A stretch of DNA of 64,000 nucleotides from Cellvibrio sp. PSBB006 (GCF_002162135.1 NZ_CP021382.1:434001-498000), one strand, 5' to 3'; shown: positions 54,821 through 64,000, numbered from the stretch's first letter. A program made the numbers and translations. Notes: generated by a model not told the origin, from the letters alone.

Positions 54821-56269
54821 ATGCCATCCCAGAGGCTAGCGGTGATTGTCCACGCTGTATCCAATCCTGAGTCGTTTATCAGCACCCAGATAGCTCATCT
54901 GAAGACGTCAGGTGAGGTAAGTCGGTGTTTTGCTCTGGAATATGTGTGGCGTCAATATTATCTTCCGTCCCAGCCTGAGATCGCGCTGATTGCCTTGGTG
55001 GCGGTGAGTAACCATGAGCTTCATGTCGCGCTGTCCGCAGCATCCACTGAATTGCGCGACCGATTAAGTCATCTGGATGACCAGGTTGAAAGTCTCGCCG
55101 CGTTTGCAGATAAACATGAATTACCTTGGCTGAACTTATCAGCACCGCTGGTGCTGGAGCCTGTTTATATTCCCAAGCCTTGGGGGCAGGAAATCTGGTA
55201 TACGGGCATCGAAGTGCGCGGTCAGTCCAGTGTGACAGCGCAAGGCCATAAGGTACCTTTGCCCTGGCTGCTGTCCTTAATGCCTGACTTTCTGGTCGGA
55301 GGCTCTGCTGAACATATCATCCTGTTAAAAATTCTCGATCCACTAGCTGACGAGCGTTACGGTGATCTGTATTTTGAGATGCATGAGCAAAAACAGGAAG
55401 TATATGTTGTTACGCACATTGATTCCCAAGCCTGGCCTGATGGTGTGGGGGGAATTCGCCTGGGATTTAATCAGCACAAGCGTAGTGAGTTTACTGATGA
55501 TGCCGCATTTAAGGACGCCTATCTGACAGCAGTTCGCGATTATGAAACGGTCAGGCGTGAAATTGATCGGCAACTTGATCAGCAGCGTCTTGCTCATGAT
55601 ATCGCATTGGATGATCCGGTCGATGCCGCTACGCTTAATGCCTGGTTGAGCGAACTGCCACAAAACTTATTAATCCTGGAAAGTGAAAAGCGCGCAGTCA
55701 TGCATGCTTACACTGCCATGCAGGATTTGCAGCTGGGTGATGTTGTGAAGGTGCCCTGTTTTACACCTCATGCATTGCAGCATGGTGTGCGTACGGTTGA
55801 GTTTCAAACGCCAGTGTATGAAAGAAAAATTCTGTCCTTTACACAAAAAGTGTTAACCCAAACGCATTGGGATACAAAAGAAGCGCTTGAAAAAATATCG
55901 CTGGCTATTCCAGCTCTTCCCGCGCTGGAGGAGATTGACTCGACAGCAGATGCTGTAGTCGAGCGGGTTGTCACCTTTGATGATTTTGAAGTCTTGAGGA
56001 TAGGTTTGGCGGCGGGATCTCATTATTACCTGTCAGCGTGTTCCACTTATCGGCTGTTGATGGTGATATCCGGTAGCCTTGTGTGCTATGCAACTGAGTC
56101 GTCGATGCCTTCGCAGGCAAAATATACTCATACACAACACTATTTATCTTCGCAGGCTGTGTTGTTGCCTGTTTCTCTTCAGCAAACTGAATGGGAGGCT
56201 GGAGATGAAGGCGCGATAGTCTTGCTGGCAGTGCCTACTGAAATTAGCCGCTACGTTGGGAATGAGTGA
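54821..56269 (+). CDS. Phosphomannose-isomerase-like cupin protein
   Basis: Protein of 482 residues, beta-rich throughout. KPWGQEIWYTGIEVRG is the type I phosphomannose isomerase opening (KPWG-E-W), followed by ILLKILDPLADERYGDLYFEMHEQKQEVYVV and, much later, VVKVPCFTPHALQHGVRTVEFQTPVYER, the order of the PMI metal-site and substrate segments. The N-terminal 105 residues and the last 110 (a second cupin-like barrel) have no match I know. Canonical zinc-ligand spacing of ManA (QxH...E...H) is not intact: MHEQKQEVY stands where Q-V-H-P is expected. So a PMI relative of unsure activity. The TraB/GumN gene overlaps its end. Confidence 0.65.
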   Translation: MPSQRLAVIVHAVSNPESFISTQIAHLKTSGEVSRCFALEYVWRQYYLPSQPEIALIALVAVSNHELHVALSAASTELRDRLSHLDDQVESLAAFADKHELPWLNLSAPLVLEPVYIPKPWGQEIWYTGIEVRGQSSVTAQGHKVPLPWLLSLMPDFLVGGSAEHIILLKILDPLADERYGDLYFEMHEQKQEVYVVTHIDSQAWPDGVGGIRLGFNQHKRSEFTDDAAFKDAYLTAVRDYETVRREIDRQLDQQRLAHDIALDDPVDAATLNAWLSELPQNLLILESEKRAVMHAYTAMQDLQLGDVVKVPCFTPHALQHGVRTVEFQTPVYERKILSFTQKVLTQTHWDTKEALEKISLAIPALPALEEIDSTADAVVERVVTFDDFEVLRIGLAAGSHYYLSACSTYRLLMVISGSLVCYATESSMPSQAKYTHTQHYLSSQAVLLPVSLQQTEWEAGDEGAIVLLAVPTEISRYVGNE

Positions 56270-56270
56270 T

Positions 56271-57200
56271 ATGCACAATCACACACGCTCAGCAAGGCAC
56301 GGTTATTTTGCATCATGTTTATCGGTTGCTCTCATCTGCCTTTACGGCTCGGTTGTGCAGGCTGCATCGCAACCTTTGTTGTGGCAGGTGCAAGACAAAG
56401 AGTCCCGGGTTCGCCTATATCTATTCGGTTCGCTACATTACGGCGATGAAAAATTTTATCCGTTGCCGGATGCTGTGCTTCGAGCTTATCGGGACTCAGA
56501 TATTTTAGCGGTTGAATTGGATATTGATGCGCTGGATGGCCGAAAAGTGCGAACTGCACTTGAGCAGAATGGCTATTATGCCGGTGAAAAAAACTTGCAA
56601 ACTGACCTGGATTCGCAAACATGGACATCACTGATAAATGTGGCCAACACCTTGGATGTCGATGTTCAGCGGCTCAATCAATTCAAGCCCTGGTTGGCGG
56701 CAATGCAACTAACCAACAGGCAGCTAGCGCTCAGCGATTATCAGCAGTCGCTCGGTCTGGATAAATATTTTTTATCTGAAGCTCGCAATCAAAAAGTTGT
56801 CCTGGAACTGGAATCCCTCGATGAACAAATGCAATTGTTCAATCAGTTAAGTGAAATTGAGCAGCGGGAATTTTTACAAACAACCTTGAACGAACATGAG
56901 AAGGCGGAAGAAAGCCTGAACAAGCTGGCCGATGCATGGTATCGCGGCGATGAAGATGTTTTGCAAACCTTGGTGTTCAGCGCATTTCGCAAGCGCGAGC
57001 TAGGGCAAAAGCTTTATCAGTCTATCTTTGTTGAACGCAATAAGAATATGCTGAATGCTATTGATGCACAGCTGAAAGAATCACAAAAAATTTTTCTCGT
57101 CGTGGGTATTGGTCATATGCTGGGTGATGATGGGCTGGTGTCACTGCTTGAAGGGCGGGGATACCGGGTTACGCAGGTTAATACGGCGCAGAAAGATTGA
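56271..57200 (+). CDS. TraB/GumN family protein, exported
   Basis: Protein of 309 residues with a signal peptide (about 1-31, ending VVQAASQ) and a TraB/GumN (erythromycin-esterase-like, Tiki-type) fold: LYLFGSLHYGDEKFYPLPDAV with the GSLH motif near the N-terminus, a helical middle and VVGIGHMLGDDGLVSLLEGRGY at the end. Family members are suspected metal-dependent proteases; function in bacteria is unknown. I chose the ATG at 56271; ATG at 56262 is also possible. It overlaps the last codon or so of the PMI-like gene, which implies coupling. Confidence 0.85.
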   Translation: MHNHTRSARHGYFASCLSVALICLYGSVVQAASQPLLWQVQDKESRVRLYLFGSLHYGDEKFYPLPDAVLRAYRDSDILAVELDIDALDGRKVRTALEQNGYYAGEKNLQTDLDSQTWTSLINVANTLDVDVQRLNQFKPWLAAMQLTNRQLALSDYQQSLGLDKYFLSEARNQKVVLELESLDEQMQLFNQLSEIEQREFLQTTLNEHEKAEESLNKLADAWYRGDEDVLQTLVFSAFRKRELGQKLYQSIFVERNKNMLNAIDAQLKESQKIFLVVGIGHMLGDDGLVSLLEGRGYRVTQVNTAQKD

Positions 57201-57274
57201 TGAAGAGCGGGTTAATGTTAGAATAAAGCCGTGTTCCATTTGCAGTTCAACCCTGCAAAACAATAGAGGTTAGT

Positions 57275-57535
57275 ATGCCATCAACGCTATATGAAATCGC
57301 CGAATTACCAAACGGCGATGTCGTGCTGAGAAAAGTCGATGATGAGGGCGGGGAGCCTTTGGTTCGGCTCAGCTTTTCTGCGGAATCACTGGCTTTTATG
57401 GGTGAAGGAAAATTTGAAGTCGCTAAGGCAATGATTGAAGCCGGAATGGAAGCTGCTACTGAGTTGGCAGACCAGGATCATCTGGATGAGTTTTCTGAGG
57501 GGCTTCCCGAGTTTGAAAAACCGATTCTGCATTAA
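57275..57535 (+). CDS. Small acidic conserved protein near sulA-lexA
   Basis: Protein of 86 residues, acidic, with no membrane segment or cysteine. It begins MPSTLYEIAELPNGDVVLRKVD and ends with an acidic tail. A comparable short open frame occurs in pseudomonads between the fad genes and sulA-lexA, so it is probably a conserved gene of unknown function. GAGG precedes the ATG. It lies 74 bases after the TraB gene, same strand, and converges on sulA. Confidence 0.75.
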   Translation: MPSTLYEIAELPNGDVVLRKVDDEGGEPLVRLSFSAESLAFMGEGKFEVAKAMIEAGMEAATELADQDHLDEFSEGLPEFEKPILH

Positions 57536-57597
57536 TATCAATGGGGCTATCCATAAACCCCTATGTACCTCCGATTCCTTTTGATATCCCTCAGTAA

Positions 57598-58005
57598 TTA
57601 ACGTACCCGCAACAATAAACCCTGACAATGGCCTTGGGCGGCCGCAGATTCCAATTGCTTCAATTCTTTGTCATTCAGCTTGCCAGGACTGGCGATAACG
57701 GTATGGCTATTTCCTGCGGCCAAGGCTTCCCATGTAATCCACAAGGTATTTTGTTGATCATGGCAATGAATCAGGCGAATCAGACGAGTATCAATTCCAA
57801 AGCTCTCCAGTGATTGCCGTGTAATGTTGTGGGGCGCAATCCAGGTAATCCAGCGGTCATGGCAGGTCTTGCTGAGATAGGCGAGCATGGGTAGTAGAAG
57901 GGCAGCTTGTTCCGGGGAATGGCTGGTTAAGACGAGTTCAGTCACGCCGCTGTTATAACGGGGCTCACCGCCGGGTTGTTCATCTATACGCACTGTATTA
58001 GTCAC
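57598..58005 (-). CDS. sulA: SOS cell division inhibitor SulA
   Basis: RecA-like-fold inhibitor of FtsZ, 135 residues: [38 protein letters not shown] matches the SulA family, and [14 protein letters not shown] and [21 protein letters not shown] follow. It blocks septation during DNA damage and is removed by Lon. Its start overlaps the end of lexA by eight bases, so it is cotranscribed with and translationally coupled to lexA, the arrangement in pseudomonads. Confidence 0.93.
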   Translation of the reverse strand: MTNTVRIDEQPGGEPRYNSGVTELVLTSHSPEQAALLLPMLAYLSKTCHDRWITWIAPHNITRQSLESFGIDTRLIRLIHCHDQQNTLWITWEALAAGNSHTVIASPGKLNDKELKQLESAAAQGHCQGLLLRVR

Positions 58006-58600
58006 GGCGAATCACCCCTACGCTCAAACCTTCGATGCTGAAATCCTGGTCTCGCAGGTCGACTTCAATCACTTTGAAATCAGGGTTTTCAGGCCAGAGT
58101 TCCACCTGTGCGCGGTTACCAATGCGTTTGAAACGCTTGACGGTTACCTCGTCACCAATCCGCGCTACAACGATCTGGCCGTTGCGTGCTTGATCAGTTC
58201 GATGCACAGCGAGTAAATCGCCATCGAGAATACCGGCATCTTTCATGCTCAGACCGTGAACACGCAATAGGTAATCTGCACTGGGGGAGAAAAAGCTATA
58301 GGGAATATTGCAGTAATCTTCGATATGTTCCTGGGCAAGGATAGGGTTACCTGCTGCAACCCGGCCTACGATGGGAATACCGTTTTGGGAATCCGGTAGG
58401 CGGATGCCGCGAGAAGCACCAGCGATAATTTCGATAGCCCCTTTTTTCGCCAGAGCTTTGATATGTTCTTCCGCTGCATTGGCAGACTTAAAGCCGAGAA
58501 TGCGGGCAATTTCTGCGCGGGTGGGCGGATAACCGGTCTCTTCGGTGTAGCTCTTGATTAGCTGTAAGACTTGTTCCTGGCGGGAGGTCAGATTGGCCAT
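57998..58600 (-). CDS. lexA: LexA repressor
   Basis: SOS master repressor of 200 residues. The N-terminal winged helix is [47 protein letters not shown] (in pieces), the self-cleavage site is the Ala83-Gly84 bond in RVAAGNPI, and the catalytic dyad is Ser118 (LSMKDAG) and Lys155 (VTVKRFK). All residues needed for RecA-stimulated autocleavage are present. GGAG precedes the ATG. Two SOS boxes lie directly upstream, so it is autoregulated together with sulA. Confidence 0.97.
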   Translation of the reverse strand: MANLTSRQEQVLQLIKSYTEETGYPPTRAEIARILGFKSANAAEEHIKALAKKGAIEIIAGASRGIRLPDSQNGIPIVGRVAAGNPILAQEHIEDYCNIPYSFFSPSADYLLRVHGLSMKDAGILDGDLLAVHRTDQARNGQIVVARIGDEVTVKRFKRIGNRAQVELWPENPDFKVIEVDLRDQDFSIEGLSVGVIRRD

Positions 58601-58618
58601 GGGGCGCTCCAGATGAAT

Positions 58619-58634
58619 CTGTTTATTTATACAG
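58619..58634. promoter_or_regulatory. LexA-binding SOS box 1 (perfect)
   Basis: CTGT-ttatttat-ACAG, an exact CTGT-N8-ACAG operator, 19 bases before the lexA start codon, near the transcription start of the candidate promoter. Confidence 0.93.
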
Positions 58635-58637
58635 TTG

Positions 58638-58653
58638 TTGTGATTATATACAG
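58638..58653. promoter_or_regulatory. LexA-binding SOS box 2
   Basis: TTGT-gattatat-ACAG, one base from consensus, three bases from box 1. It covers the -10 of the candidate lexA promoter. The two sites are 19 bases apart centre to centre, close to two helical turns, so on the same DNA face. Confidence 0.85.
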
Positions 58654-58670
58654 TATTTCATCATCCGCAA
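58643..58670 (-). promoter_or_regulatory. Probable lexA-sulA promoter
   Basis: On the minus strand TTGCGG (58665-58670), a 16-base spacer and TATAAT (58643-58648). The -10 sits inside SOS box 2, as expected of a LexA-repressed promoter. Confidence 0.6.
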
Positions 58671-58712
58671 CCCCTATTTTAAGGGGCGGAGAAGCCACCA
58701 ATAAGATACCGA

Positions 58713-59033
58713 TTAAAGCCGTCGCCCATTCTTGATGGCCTGGAGTTTCCCCCGTTTAAAATACAGGTGTTGGACGAACTGACCGGAGCCGGGGTGGTAA
58801 GTCCAGAGATCCACTTCTTCACAGGGAACGATGATGGTGGTGTTTGCCTGGCCTACGATGGTGATAGGTTCACAATAACTATCGGTAAATACCGGTTCAC
58901 CGCACTGGTCAAGCACATCTGATTTGGTATCTCCGGTTTGCACCAGGGAATTGCTACAGCGCATGGAGTCTGCCAGTGCTGGCTGTAAATACAAGCCGCC
59001 TACTAACAGCGCAAGATAAGCGCAGATTCTCAT
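58713..59033 (-). CDS. DUF2845 family exported protein
   Basis: Protein of 106 residues with a signal peptide (ending LQPALAD, about residue 22) and the DUF2845 domain: MRCSNSLVQTGDTKSDVLDQCGEPVFTDSY, then a VDLWTYHPGSGQFVQHLYFKRGKL ending. Conserved cysteines suggest disulfides in the periplasm. Function unknown. The ATG at 59033 has GAGGT upstream; a longer frame to 59063 is unlikely. Same strand as the SDR gene on its right but separated by 141 bases. Confidence 0.85.
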   Translation of the reverse strand: MRICAYLALLVGGLYLQPALADSMRCSNSLVQTGDTKSDVLDQCGEPVFTDSYCEPITIVGQANTTIIVPCEEVDLWTYHPGSGQFVQHLYFKRGKLQAIKNGRRL

Positions 59034-59173
59034 ATCACTACCTCGACAGTTCAGGTGCACCATGTAAATGAATGAAAGGCTATTGGTTTCTTGTGGCTTT
59101 TTTGACTCGGTACCAAGGTAGTAATTCCTGTGGCACGCATTTTAGATGTTACCAAGTCCGGATTAATAAAAGC

Positions 59174-60010
59174 TTAACGGCCAGCCCGTCGTAGCACCTT
59201 GTCCATCATCCGCGTACTTAACAGGCGCCGCAGGATACTCATCAGATAAGTTGGAAAAGTAACGCAGTAGCGCGGTTTGGGCAAATCACTTTCCAGGGCA
59301 TGTTTCAGACGTTTGTAGACAGCATCGGGTCCGAGAGTAAAGGGAGCCGCTGCACCGGGTTTGGCGAGCCGCTGAATCGCCGATTGATAGTGTTCGGCAA
59401 ATCGACTTTTTTCAATATCGATGTTGGCTTTCAGAGCGCCGAGCGCATTTTTACGGAAATCGCTCAGGATTGGACCCGGTTCAATCAGGCTGACGTGAAC
59501 ACCTGTGCCATTGAGTTCAAGTCGTAATGTATCGGTCAGCCCTTCCAGCGCAAATTTGCTGGCGTTGTAAGCTCCACGCAAGGGCATGGCAGCAAAGCCG
59601 AGGATCGAGCTATTTTGAATGATACGACCATAGCCTTGGCGGATCATGATAGGCAAAATTTTATTTGTCAGCTCCAGCCAGCCAAATACATTGGTTTCAA
59701 ATTGCTCTCTCAAGACATCCCGGCTTAAATCTTCCACGGCACCGGGTTGACCGTAGGCGCCGTTATTAAATAACGCATAAAGCTCGCCGCCGGTGAGTTC
59801 CAGTGTTTGTGCGACTGCACGCTCAATACTTCCGGAATCATTTAAGTCCAACGGGATGCAGGTTAATCCATCGGCCTGTAGTCGTGAAACATCGGTCAGT
59901 TTGCGACAGGAGGCGATCACCCGGTAGCCATCGGATTGCAAGGCTTTTGCGCAGTAGTAGCCAATACCCGTGGAGGCGCCAGTGATCAGAACACTTTTAT
60001 TACCTTTCAT
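59174..60010 (-). CDS. Short-chain dehydrogenase/reductase (SDR, YbbO-like)
   Basis: SDR of 278 residues: TGASTGIGYYCAKAL cofactor loop, ALFNNGAYGQPGAVEDLS (NNG variant typical of this subgroup), QNSSILGFAAMPLRGAYNASKFALEGLTDTLRLEL with Tyr and Lys of the active site, and PGPILSDFRKNAL. This branch includes enzymes like E. coli YbbO, NADP-dependent aldehyde/ketone reductases. Divergent from the chitinase gene with a 187-base gap. Substrate unknown. Confidence 0.9.
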   Translation of the reverse strand: MKGNKSVLITGASTGIGYYCAKALQSDGYRVIASCRKLTDVSRLQADGLTCIPLDLNDSGSIERAVAQTLELTGGELYALFNNGAYGQPGAVEDLSRDVLREQFETNVFGWLELTNKILPIMIRQGYGRIIQNSSILGFAAMPLRGAYNASKFALEGLTDTLRLELNGTGVHVSLIEPGPILSDFRKNALGALKANIDIEKSRFAEHYQSAIQRLAKPGAAAPFTLGPDAVYKRLKHALESDLPKPRYCVTFPTYLMSILRRLLSTRMMDKVLRRAGR

Positions 60011-60197
60011 GTGGGAAACCCTTCACGAAGAAAATCTTATTAGCAATGCAAAAGCGAATGGGTTAAGCACTCCTTAACAAAACTTCCTTTTTAATTGGTC
60101 GCTGTTTATAGCACTATAACCTTGCTTGGCCGGGCAGTGCCCGAAAAAATAAAATGATATTGGCAATGATATTCCTTCAATACGGGGTCCACTATTT

Positions 60198-61364
60198 ATG
60201 AAATCCTTTTTCCTTTGTTGTTGCAGTGTGCTGTTGGCAATCCTGTTGCTGGGTTGTCAGGATGATGGCGCATCTTCTTCTGACGTTGTTCAACCACAAA
60301 CAGAGAGTGACACCGCTGTCATGTCGAAACAACCACCTTTGCATGATTTTAAAGTGATTGCCTATTACATGGGGGATGGTTCTGACCTGGAGCGCTACAA
60401 CTTCAATCATCTTACCCACATCATCTACAGTTTCCTGCACTTGAACGGCAATCAACTCAGCTTTGATTCAGATGCAGATAAGCTGGCGTTGCAACGCCTT
60501 GTTGCGTTAAAAAATCAGCATCCACATCTTAAAGTCATGTTATCACTCGGTGGTTGGGGTGGCTGTGAAACCTGTTCCGCCGTTTTTAACAATGCAGAAA
60601 ATCGGCAGGCGTTTGCGCAATCCACTCTGGCAATTATTGAAGAATACGGTGCAGACGGTATCGATCTGGATTGGGAGTATCCAACAATTCCCGGTCATCC
60701 GGGTCACCCCTACGCGGATTATGATAAAGATAATTTCACGGCATTAACCCAGGCATTGCGCGATAGCTTTGGTGATCGTTATGAGTTAAGTTTTGCGGCC
60801 GGTGGTTTTGATAATTTCTTGCAGAATGCAGTGGATTGGGATGCAATCATGCCGCTGTTTGATAACGTCAATCTGATGAGTTACGACATCGTTAACGGCG
60901 CGACACCGCATACGGGGCATCACACTGCGCTTTACTCCACACCGGAACAAAAAGACTCTACGGATAACGCCGTGCAATTCTTATTGAGCAAAGGTGTGCC
61001 GGCGGAAAAGATCGTTATCGGTGCCGCGTTTTATGCGCGCTCCTGGGAGAATGTCGAGAATGTGAATCTGGGTTTATATCAGCCCGGCAAACATGTCGAA
61101 GGTGCAAAGTTTAAAGATTACGCAACAGTCTATGTGCCGGAGGAGGGCTATGTTTACTATTGGGATAATATCGCCAAGGCACCCATTATTTATAATGAGA
61201 AGAAAAAGATTTTCGCTACCTTCGATGACAAACGTTCTATCTCGGCTAAAGTGGGTTACATAAAGACCCATCAGCTCGGCGGTATTATGTTTTGGCAGTT
61301 GCCACACGACAGCGATAATGACGGTCTGGTGGAGACGATTTATCGCGAGAAATCGGTGCCGTAA
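60198..61364 (+). CDS. GH18 chitinase-type lipoprotein
   Basis: Glycoside hydrolase family 18 enzyme of 388 residues with a lipoprotein signal peptide, lipobox LLGC, and a short acidic/Ser linker. The catalytic DxxDxDxE is complete: Asp153, Asp156, Asp158, Glu160 in ADGIDLDWEYP. SLGGWGGC, the YDIVNG segment and the C-terminal GGIMFWQLPHDSDNDGLVETIYRE complete the barrel. No chitin-binding module is present, so it probably trims soluble chito-oligomers at the outer membrane rather than attacking crystalline chitin. Members of Cellvibrio carry several GH18 enzymes. A bidirectional terminator separates it from acnB. Confidence 0.92.
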   Translation: MKSFFLCCCSVLLAILLLGCQDDGASSSDVVQPQTESDTAVMSKQPPLHDFKVIAYYMGDGSDLERYNFNHLTHIIYSFLHLNGNQLSFDSDADKLALQRLVALKNQHPHLKVMLSLGGWGGCETCSAVFNNAENRQAFAQSTLAIIEEYGADGIDLDWEYPTIPGHPGHPYADYDKDNFTALTQALRDSFGDRYELSFAAGGFDNFLQNAVDWDAIMPLFDNVNLMSYDIVNGATPHTGHHTALYSTPEQKDSTDNAVQFLLSKGVPAEKIVIGAAFYARSWENVENVNLGLYQPGKHVEGAKFKDYATVYVPEEGYVYYWDNIAKAPIIYNEKKKIFATFDDKRSISAKVGYIKTHQLGGIMFWQLPHDSDNDGLVETIYREKSVP

Positions 61365-61390
61365 AAGCGCTTTCTCAAATATCGACCAAT

Positions 61391-61416
61391 AAAAAACCCG
61401 CCGAAGCGGGTTTTTT
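61391..61416. terminator. Bidirectional terminator between chitinase and acnB
   Basis: Perfect 11-bp stem, aaaaaacccgc (61391-61401) with gcgggtttttt (61406-61416), tetraloop cgaa. The A- and T-runs serve both converging genes. Confidence 0.94.
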
Positions 61417-61435
61417 ATTGCGGCAAAACAATCGT

Positions 61436-64000
61436 TTAAACGGCGACTGTTTGAATTTCCACGGCAGCAATACGCTTGCCTTCATCCGCTGATTTTTGAT
61501 AGCTCTCAATTTCATTGAAGTTGAGGTAGCGATAAATATCACCAGACATACTGTCGAGTTTTTGCGCGTATTGCATGTACTCGTCGAAGTTAGGCAGCTT
61601 GCCCAACACCGCCGCTACCGCCGCCAACTCAGCCGACGCCAGGTAAACATTTGCGCCATTACCGAGACGGTTGGGGAAGTTACGGGTTGAGGTTGATACC
61701 ACAGTGGAGTTAGGTGCAACGCGCGCCTGGTTACCCATACACAATGAGCAGCCGGGCATTTCGGTACGTGCACCTTTGCGGCCGTAAATGTTGTAGAAGC
61801 CTTCTTCCATCAATTGATGCTCGTCCATCTTGGTCGGTGGAGCGATCCACAGACGGGTAGACAATTCATCTTTGGTGGCATCGAGCAATTTGCCGGCGGC
61901 GCGGAAGTGGCCGATGTTGGTCATGCACGAGCCGATAAAGACTTCATCAATTTTATCGCCAGCAACTTCGGATAACACTTTCACATCATCCGGGTCATTG
62001 GGGCAGGCGAGGATCGGTTCTTTCACGTCAGCCAGGTCGATGTCGATAACCGCTGCATATTCCGCATCGGCATCGGCTTCCATCAGTACCGGATTCGCCA
62101 GCCATTCTTCCATCTTGCGTGCGCGACGCTCAAGGGTGCGAACATCGCCGTAACCTTGTTCGATCATCCACCGCAGCATTGTGATGTTGGAATTCAGGTA
62201 CTCAATGATGGGTTCTTTATCCAGCTTGATGGTACAGCCAGCAGCAGAACGTTCAGCAGATGCATCAGAAATTTCAAACGCCTGTTCGACTTTCAGTTTT
62301 GGCAGGCCTTCTACTTCCAGAATGCGGCCAGAGAAGATGTTCTTTTTGCCTTTCTTCTCTACGGTCAGCAAGCCTTGTTTGATGGCGTACAGCGGAATGG
62401 CATTAACCAGGTCGCGCAAGGTAATGCCAGGCTGCATCTCGCCTTTGAAGCGTACCAGCACTGACTCCGGCATATCCAACGGCATAACGCCGGTTGCGGC
62501 GGCAAAGGCCACCAGGCCAGAACCGGCCGGGAAAGAGATACCGATAGGGAAACGAGTGTGAGAGTCGCCGCCGGTGCCGACCGTATCGGGCAGCAACATG
62601 CGATTCAGCCAGCTGTGAATGATGCCATCACCGGGACGGAGGGAGACGCCGCCACGGGTCATAATGAAATCCGGCAGAGTGTGCTGGGTCTCAATGTCCA
62701 CCGGCTTGGGATAAGCTGCGGTATGACAGAAGGACTGCATGGTCAGGTCGGCGGAGAAGCCGAGGCAGGCCAGGTCTTTCAGTTCATCGCGAGTCATCGG
62801 ACCGGTTGTGTCCTGGGAGCCCACGGTGGTCATGTAGGGCTCACAATAAGTACCCGGGCGAATACCGGTAGTACCACAAGCTTTGCCCACCATTTTTTGT
62901 GCCAGAGAAAAGCCCTTGCCGCTATCGGCCGGTGCCTGGGGCAAACGGAACAAAGTGCTGGCAGGTAATCCGAGAGATGCACGAGCTTTGGTGGTCAAAC
63001 CACGGCCAATAATCAGCGGGATACGGCCGCCGGCCTGGACTTCGTCCAGCAGTACATCGGATTTCAGGCTGAACTCGGAAATTACAGCACCGGTTTCGAT
63101 GTTAAAGATCTTGCCTTCATAAGGACGAATTTCAATAGCATCGCCCATGTTCAGGTTGTCTACCGGTGCTTCAAAGACCAATGCACCCGCGTCTTCCATG
63201 GTGTTGTAAAAGATCGGCGCAACTTTACTGCCAATACACACACCGCCAGTGCGCTTGTTGGGTACACCGGGAATGTCGTCACCGATAAACCACAGCACAG
63301 AGTTGGTGGCAGATTTACGGGAAGAGCCGGTACCGACCACGTCACCCACGAATGCTAATGGATAACCTTTGGTTTTAAGTTGCTCGATTTGTTTGATCGG
63401 GCCAATAGTGCCTGGCTCGTCCGGTGTCAGGCCTTCACGGGCCATCTTGAACATGGCCAAGGCGTGCAGTGGGATGTCGGGGCGCGACCAGGCGTCGGGT
63501 GCGGGGGAAAGGTCATCGGTATTGGTTTCGCCGGTGACTTTGAACACGGTCAGTTTGATACTTTCCGGTACCTTGTCGCGTTTGGTGAACCATTCGCCAT
63601 CGGCCCAGGATTGCAATACAGCTTGTGCATTAGCGTTGCCGGCTTTGGCTTTTTCTTCCACATCGTGGAAGGCATCAAACATCAGCAGGGTGTGCTTGAG
63701 TTGTTCGGCAGCCAGTGAAGCGAGTTCAGCATCGTCGAGTGCGTTGACCAGGGTTTCAATGTTGTATCCGCCAAGCATCATGCCGAGCAGTTTGATCGCG
63801 TGGGGTTTATCAATCAGGGGGGAGCTGGCTTCGCCTTTGACGATGGCGCTCAGGAAAGCGGCTTTAACGTAGGCTGCTTCGTCCACGCCTGGGGGAACGC
63901 GATTGGTGATCAGGTCGAGCAGGGTTTGTTCTTCGTTAGCGGGAGGGGTTTTCAGTAATTCCACCAGACCTGCGACTTGTTCGGCATTAAGTGGTTTGGG
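61436..64000 (-). CDS. acnB: Aconitate hydratase B (partial, N-terminus off window)
   Basis: Aconitase B / 2-methylisocitrate dehydratase, 854 residues visible, running in from the right edge; about 20 N-terminal residues lie outside, since the visible part opens [16 protein letters not shown], normally near residue 20. HEAT-like domain first, then the swivelling domain ([16 protein letters not shown]) and the catalytic domains with the iron-sulfur cysteines, one in the [11 protein letters not shown] segment and two in [11 protein letters not shown]. It interconverts citrate and isocitrate. The open frame continues beyond 64000, so no start is assigned. Convergent with the chitinase gene. Confidence 0.97.
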   Translation of the reverse strand, partial: PKPLNAEQVAGLVELLKTPPANEEQTLLDLITNRVPPGVDEAAYVKAAFLSAIVKGEASSPLIDKPHAIKLLGMMLGGYNIETLVNALDDAELASLAAEQLKHTLLMFDAFHDVEEKAKAGNANAQAVLQSWADGEWFTKRDKVPESIKLTVFKVTGETNTDDLSPAPDAWSRPDIPLHALAMFKMAREGLTPDEPGTIGPIKQIEQLKTKGYPLAFVGDVVGTGSSRKSATNSVLWFIGDDIPGVPNKRTGGVCIGSKVAPIFYNTMEDAGALVFEAPVDNLNMGDAIEIRPYEGKIFNIETGAVISEFSLKSDVLLDEVQAGGRIPLIIGRGLTTKARASLGLPASTLFRLPQAPADSGKGFSLAQKMVGKACGTTGIRPGTYCEPYMTTVGSQDTTGPMTRDELKDLACLGFSADLTMQSFCHTAAYPKPVDIETQHTLPDFIMTRGGVSLRPGDGIIHSWLNRMLLPDTVGTGGDSHTRFPIGISFPAGSGLVAFAAATGVMPLDMPESVLVRFKGEMQPGITLRDLVNAIPLYAIKQGLLTVEKKGKKNIFSGRILEVEGLPKLKVEQAFEISDASAERSAAGCTIKLDKEPIIEYLNSNITMLRWMIEQGYGDVRTLERRARKMEEWLANPVLMEADADAEYAAVIDIDLADVKEPILACPNDPDDVKVLSEVAGDKIDEVFIGSCMTNIGHFRAAGKLLDATKDELSTRLWIAPPTKMDEHQLMEEGFYNIYGRKGARTEMPGCSLCMGNQARVAPNSTVVSTSTRNFPNRLGNGANVYLASAELAAVAAVLGKLPNFDEYMQYAQKLDSMSGDIYRYLNFNEIESYQKSADEGKRIAAVEIQTVAV

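Overview
The window looks like a chromosomal stretch of a gammaproteobacterium of the Cellvibrio/Pseudomonas-like lineage. The clues are pseudomonad-style gene clusters (fadBA to sulA-lexA, corB-like/ypjD/ffh, yccA-tusDCBE, yceD-rpmF-plsX-fabDG-acpP-fabF-pabC-mltG, glnS-cysS), intermediate base composition, and secreted lipoproteins with polyserine or polyglycine linkers plus a GH18 chitinase, as in polysaccharide-degrading Cellvibrionaceae. Genus level is an inference. Almost all of it is ordinary core genome: I see no phage, insertion sequence, CRISPR array or integron.

Layout. 1-2858: a Ser/Thr kinase (cut by the left edge) and its PP2C phosphatase. 3034-8682: an M16C peptidase, a DTW-domain tRNA enzyme, a GIY-YIG protein, a MazG-like hydrolase, cmoM and a membrane J-domain protein. 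8947-11903: a lipocalin, a secreted zinc-metallopeptidase lipoprotein and a companion lipoprotein. 12032-13950: aguA-aguB, agmatine to putrescine. 14142-16838: two diguanylate cyclases. 16894-20122: bcp, a frameshifted AraC regulator, an isolated yajC behind a structured leader, and an amino-acid symporter. 20119-22553: tusDCBE (2-thiouridine sulfur relay), yccA and tRNA-Ser(UGA). 22722-28702: rne, divergent rluC, a HAD phosphatase and yceF.

28817-36271 is the L32/phospholipid/fatty-acid cluster: yceD, rpmF, plsX, fabD, fabG, acpP, fabF, pabC, mltG. It makes ACP and malonyl-ACP, runs elongation and links it to membrane synthesis; pabC (folate) and mltG (murein) ride at the end. glnS and cysS follow instead of the usual tmk-holB. 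39630-44095 holds a periplasmic rhodanese, a small membrane protein, a CorB/YfjD-like protein, ypjD and ffh. 44317-46738 carries small envelope or uncharacterised genes: a META lipoprotein, DUF2956, a 55-residue exported microprotein, YjbQ, a Kazal-like lipoprotein and a HopJ-family protein. 47101-51123 holds maeA, a YjbR protein, an SDR and an XRE-cupin regulator. 51334-54704 is fadBA (beta-oxidation). Next come a phosphomannose-isomerase-like cupin, a TraB/GumN protein, a small acidic protein, the SOS unit lexA-sulA with two LexA boxes, DUF2845, an SDR, the GH18 lipoprotein and acnB (cut by the right edge).

Most worth a second look: the structured leader and unusual location of yajC, the frameshift in the AraC gene, leaderless-type promoters at yceD and perhaps rluC, the signal-peptide-plus-tail microprotein, the Kazal-lipoprotein/HopJ pair, the metallopeptidase/lipoprotein pair and the PMI-like cupin between fadA and lexA. 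I do not see a clear new multi-gene defence or mobile system.
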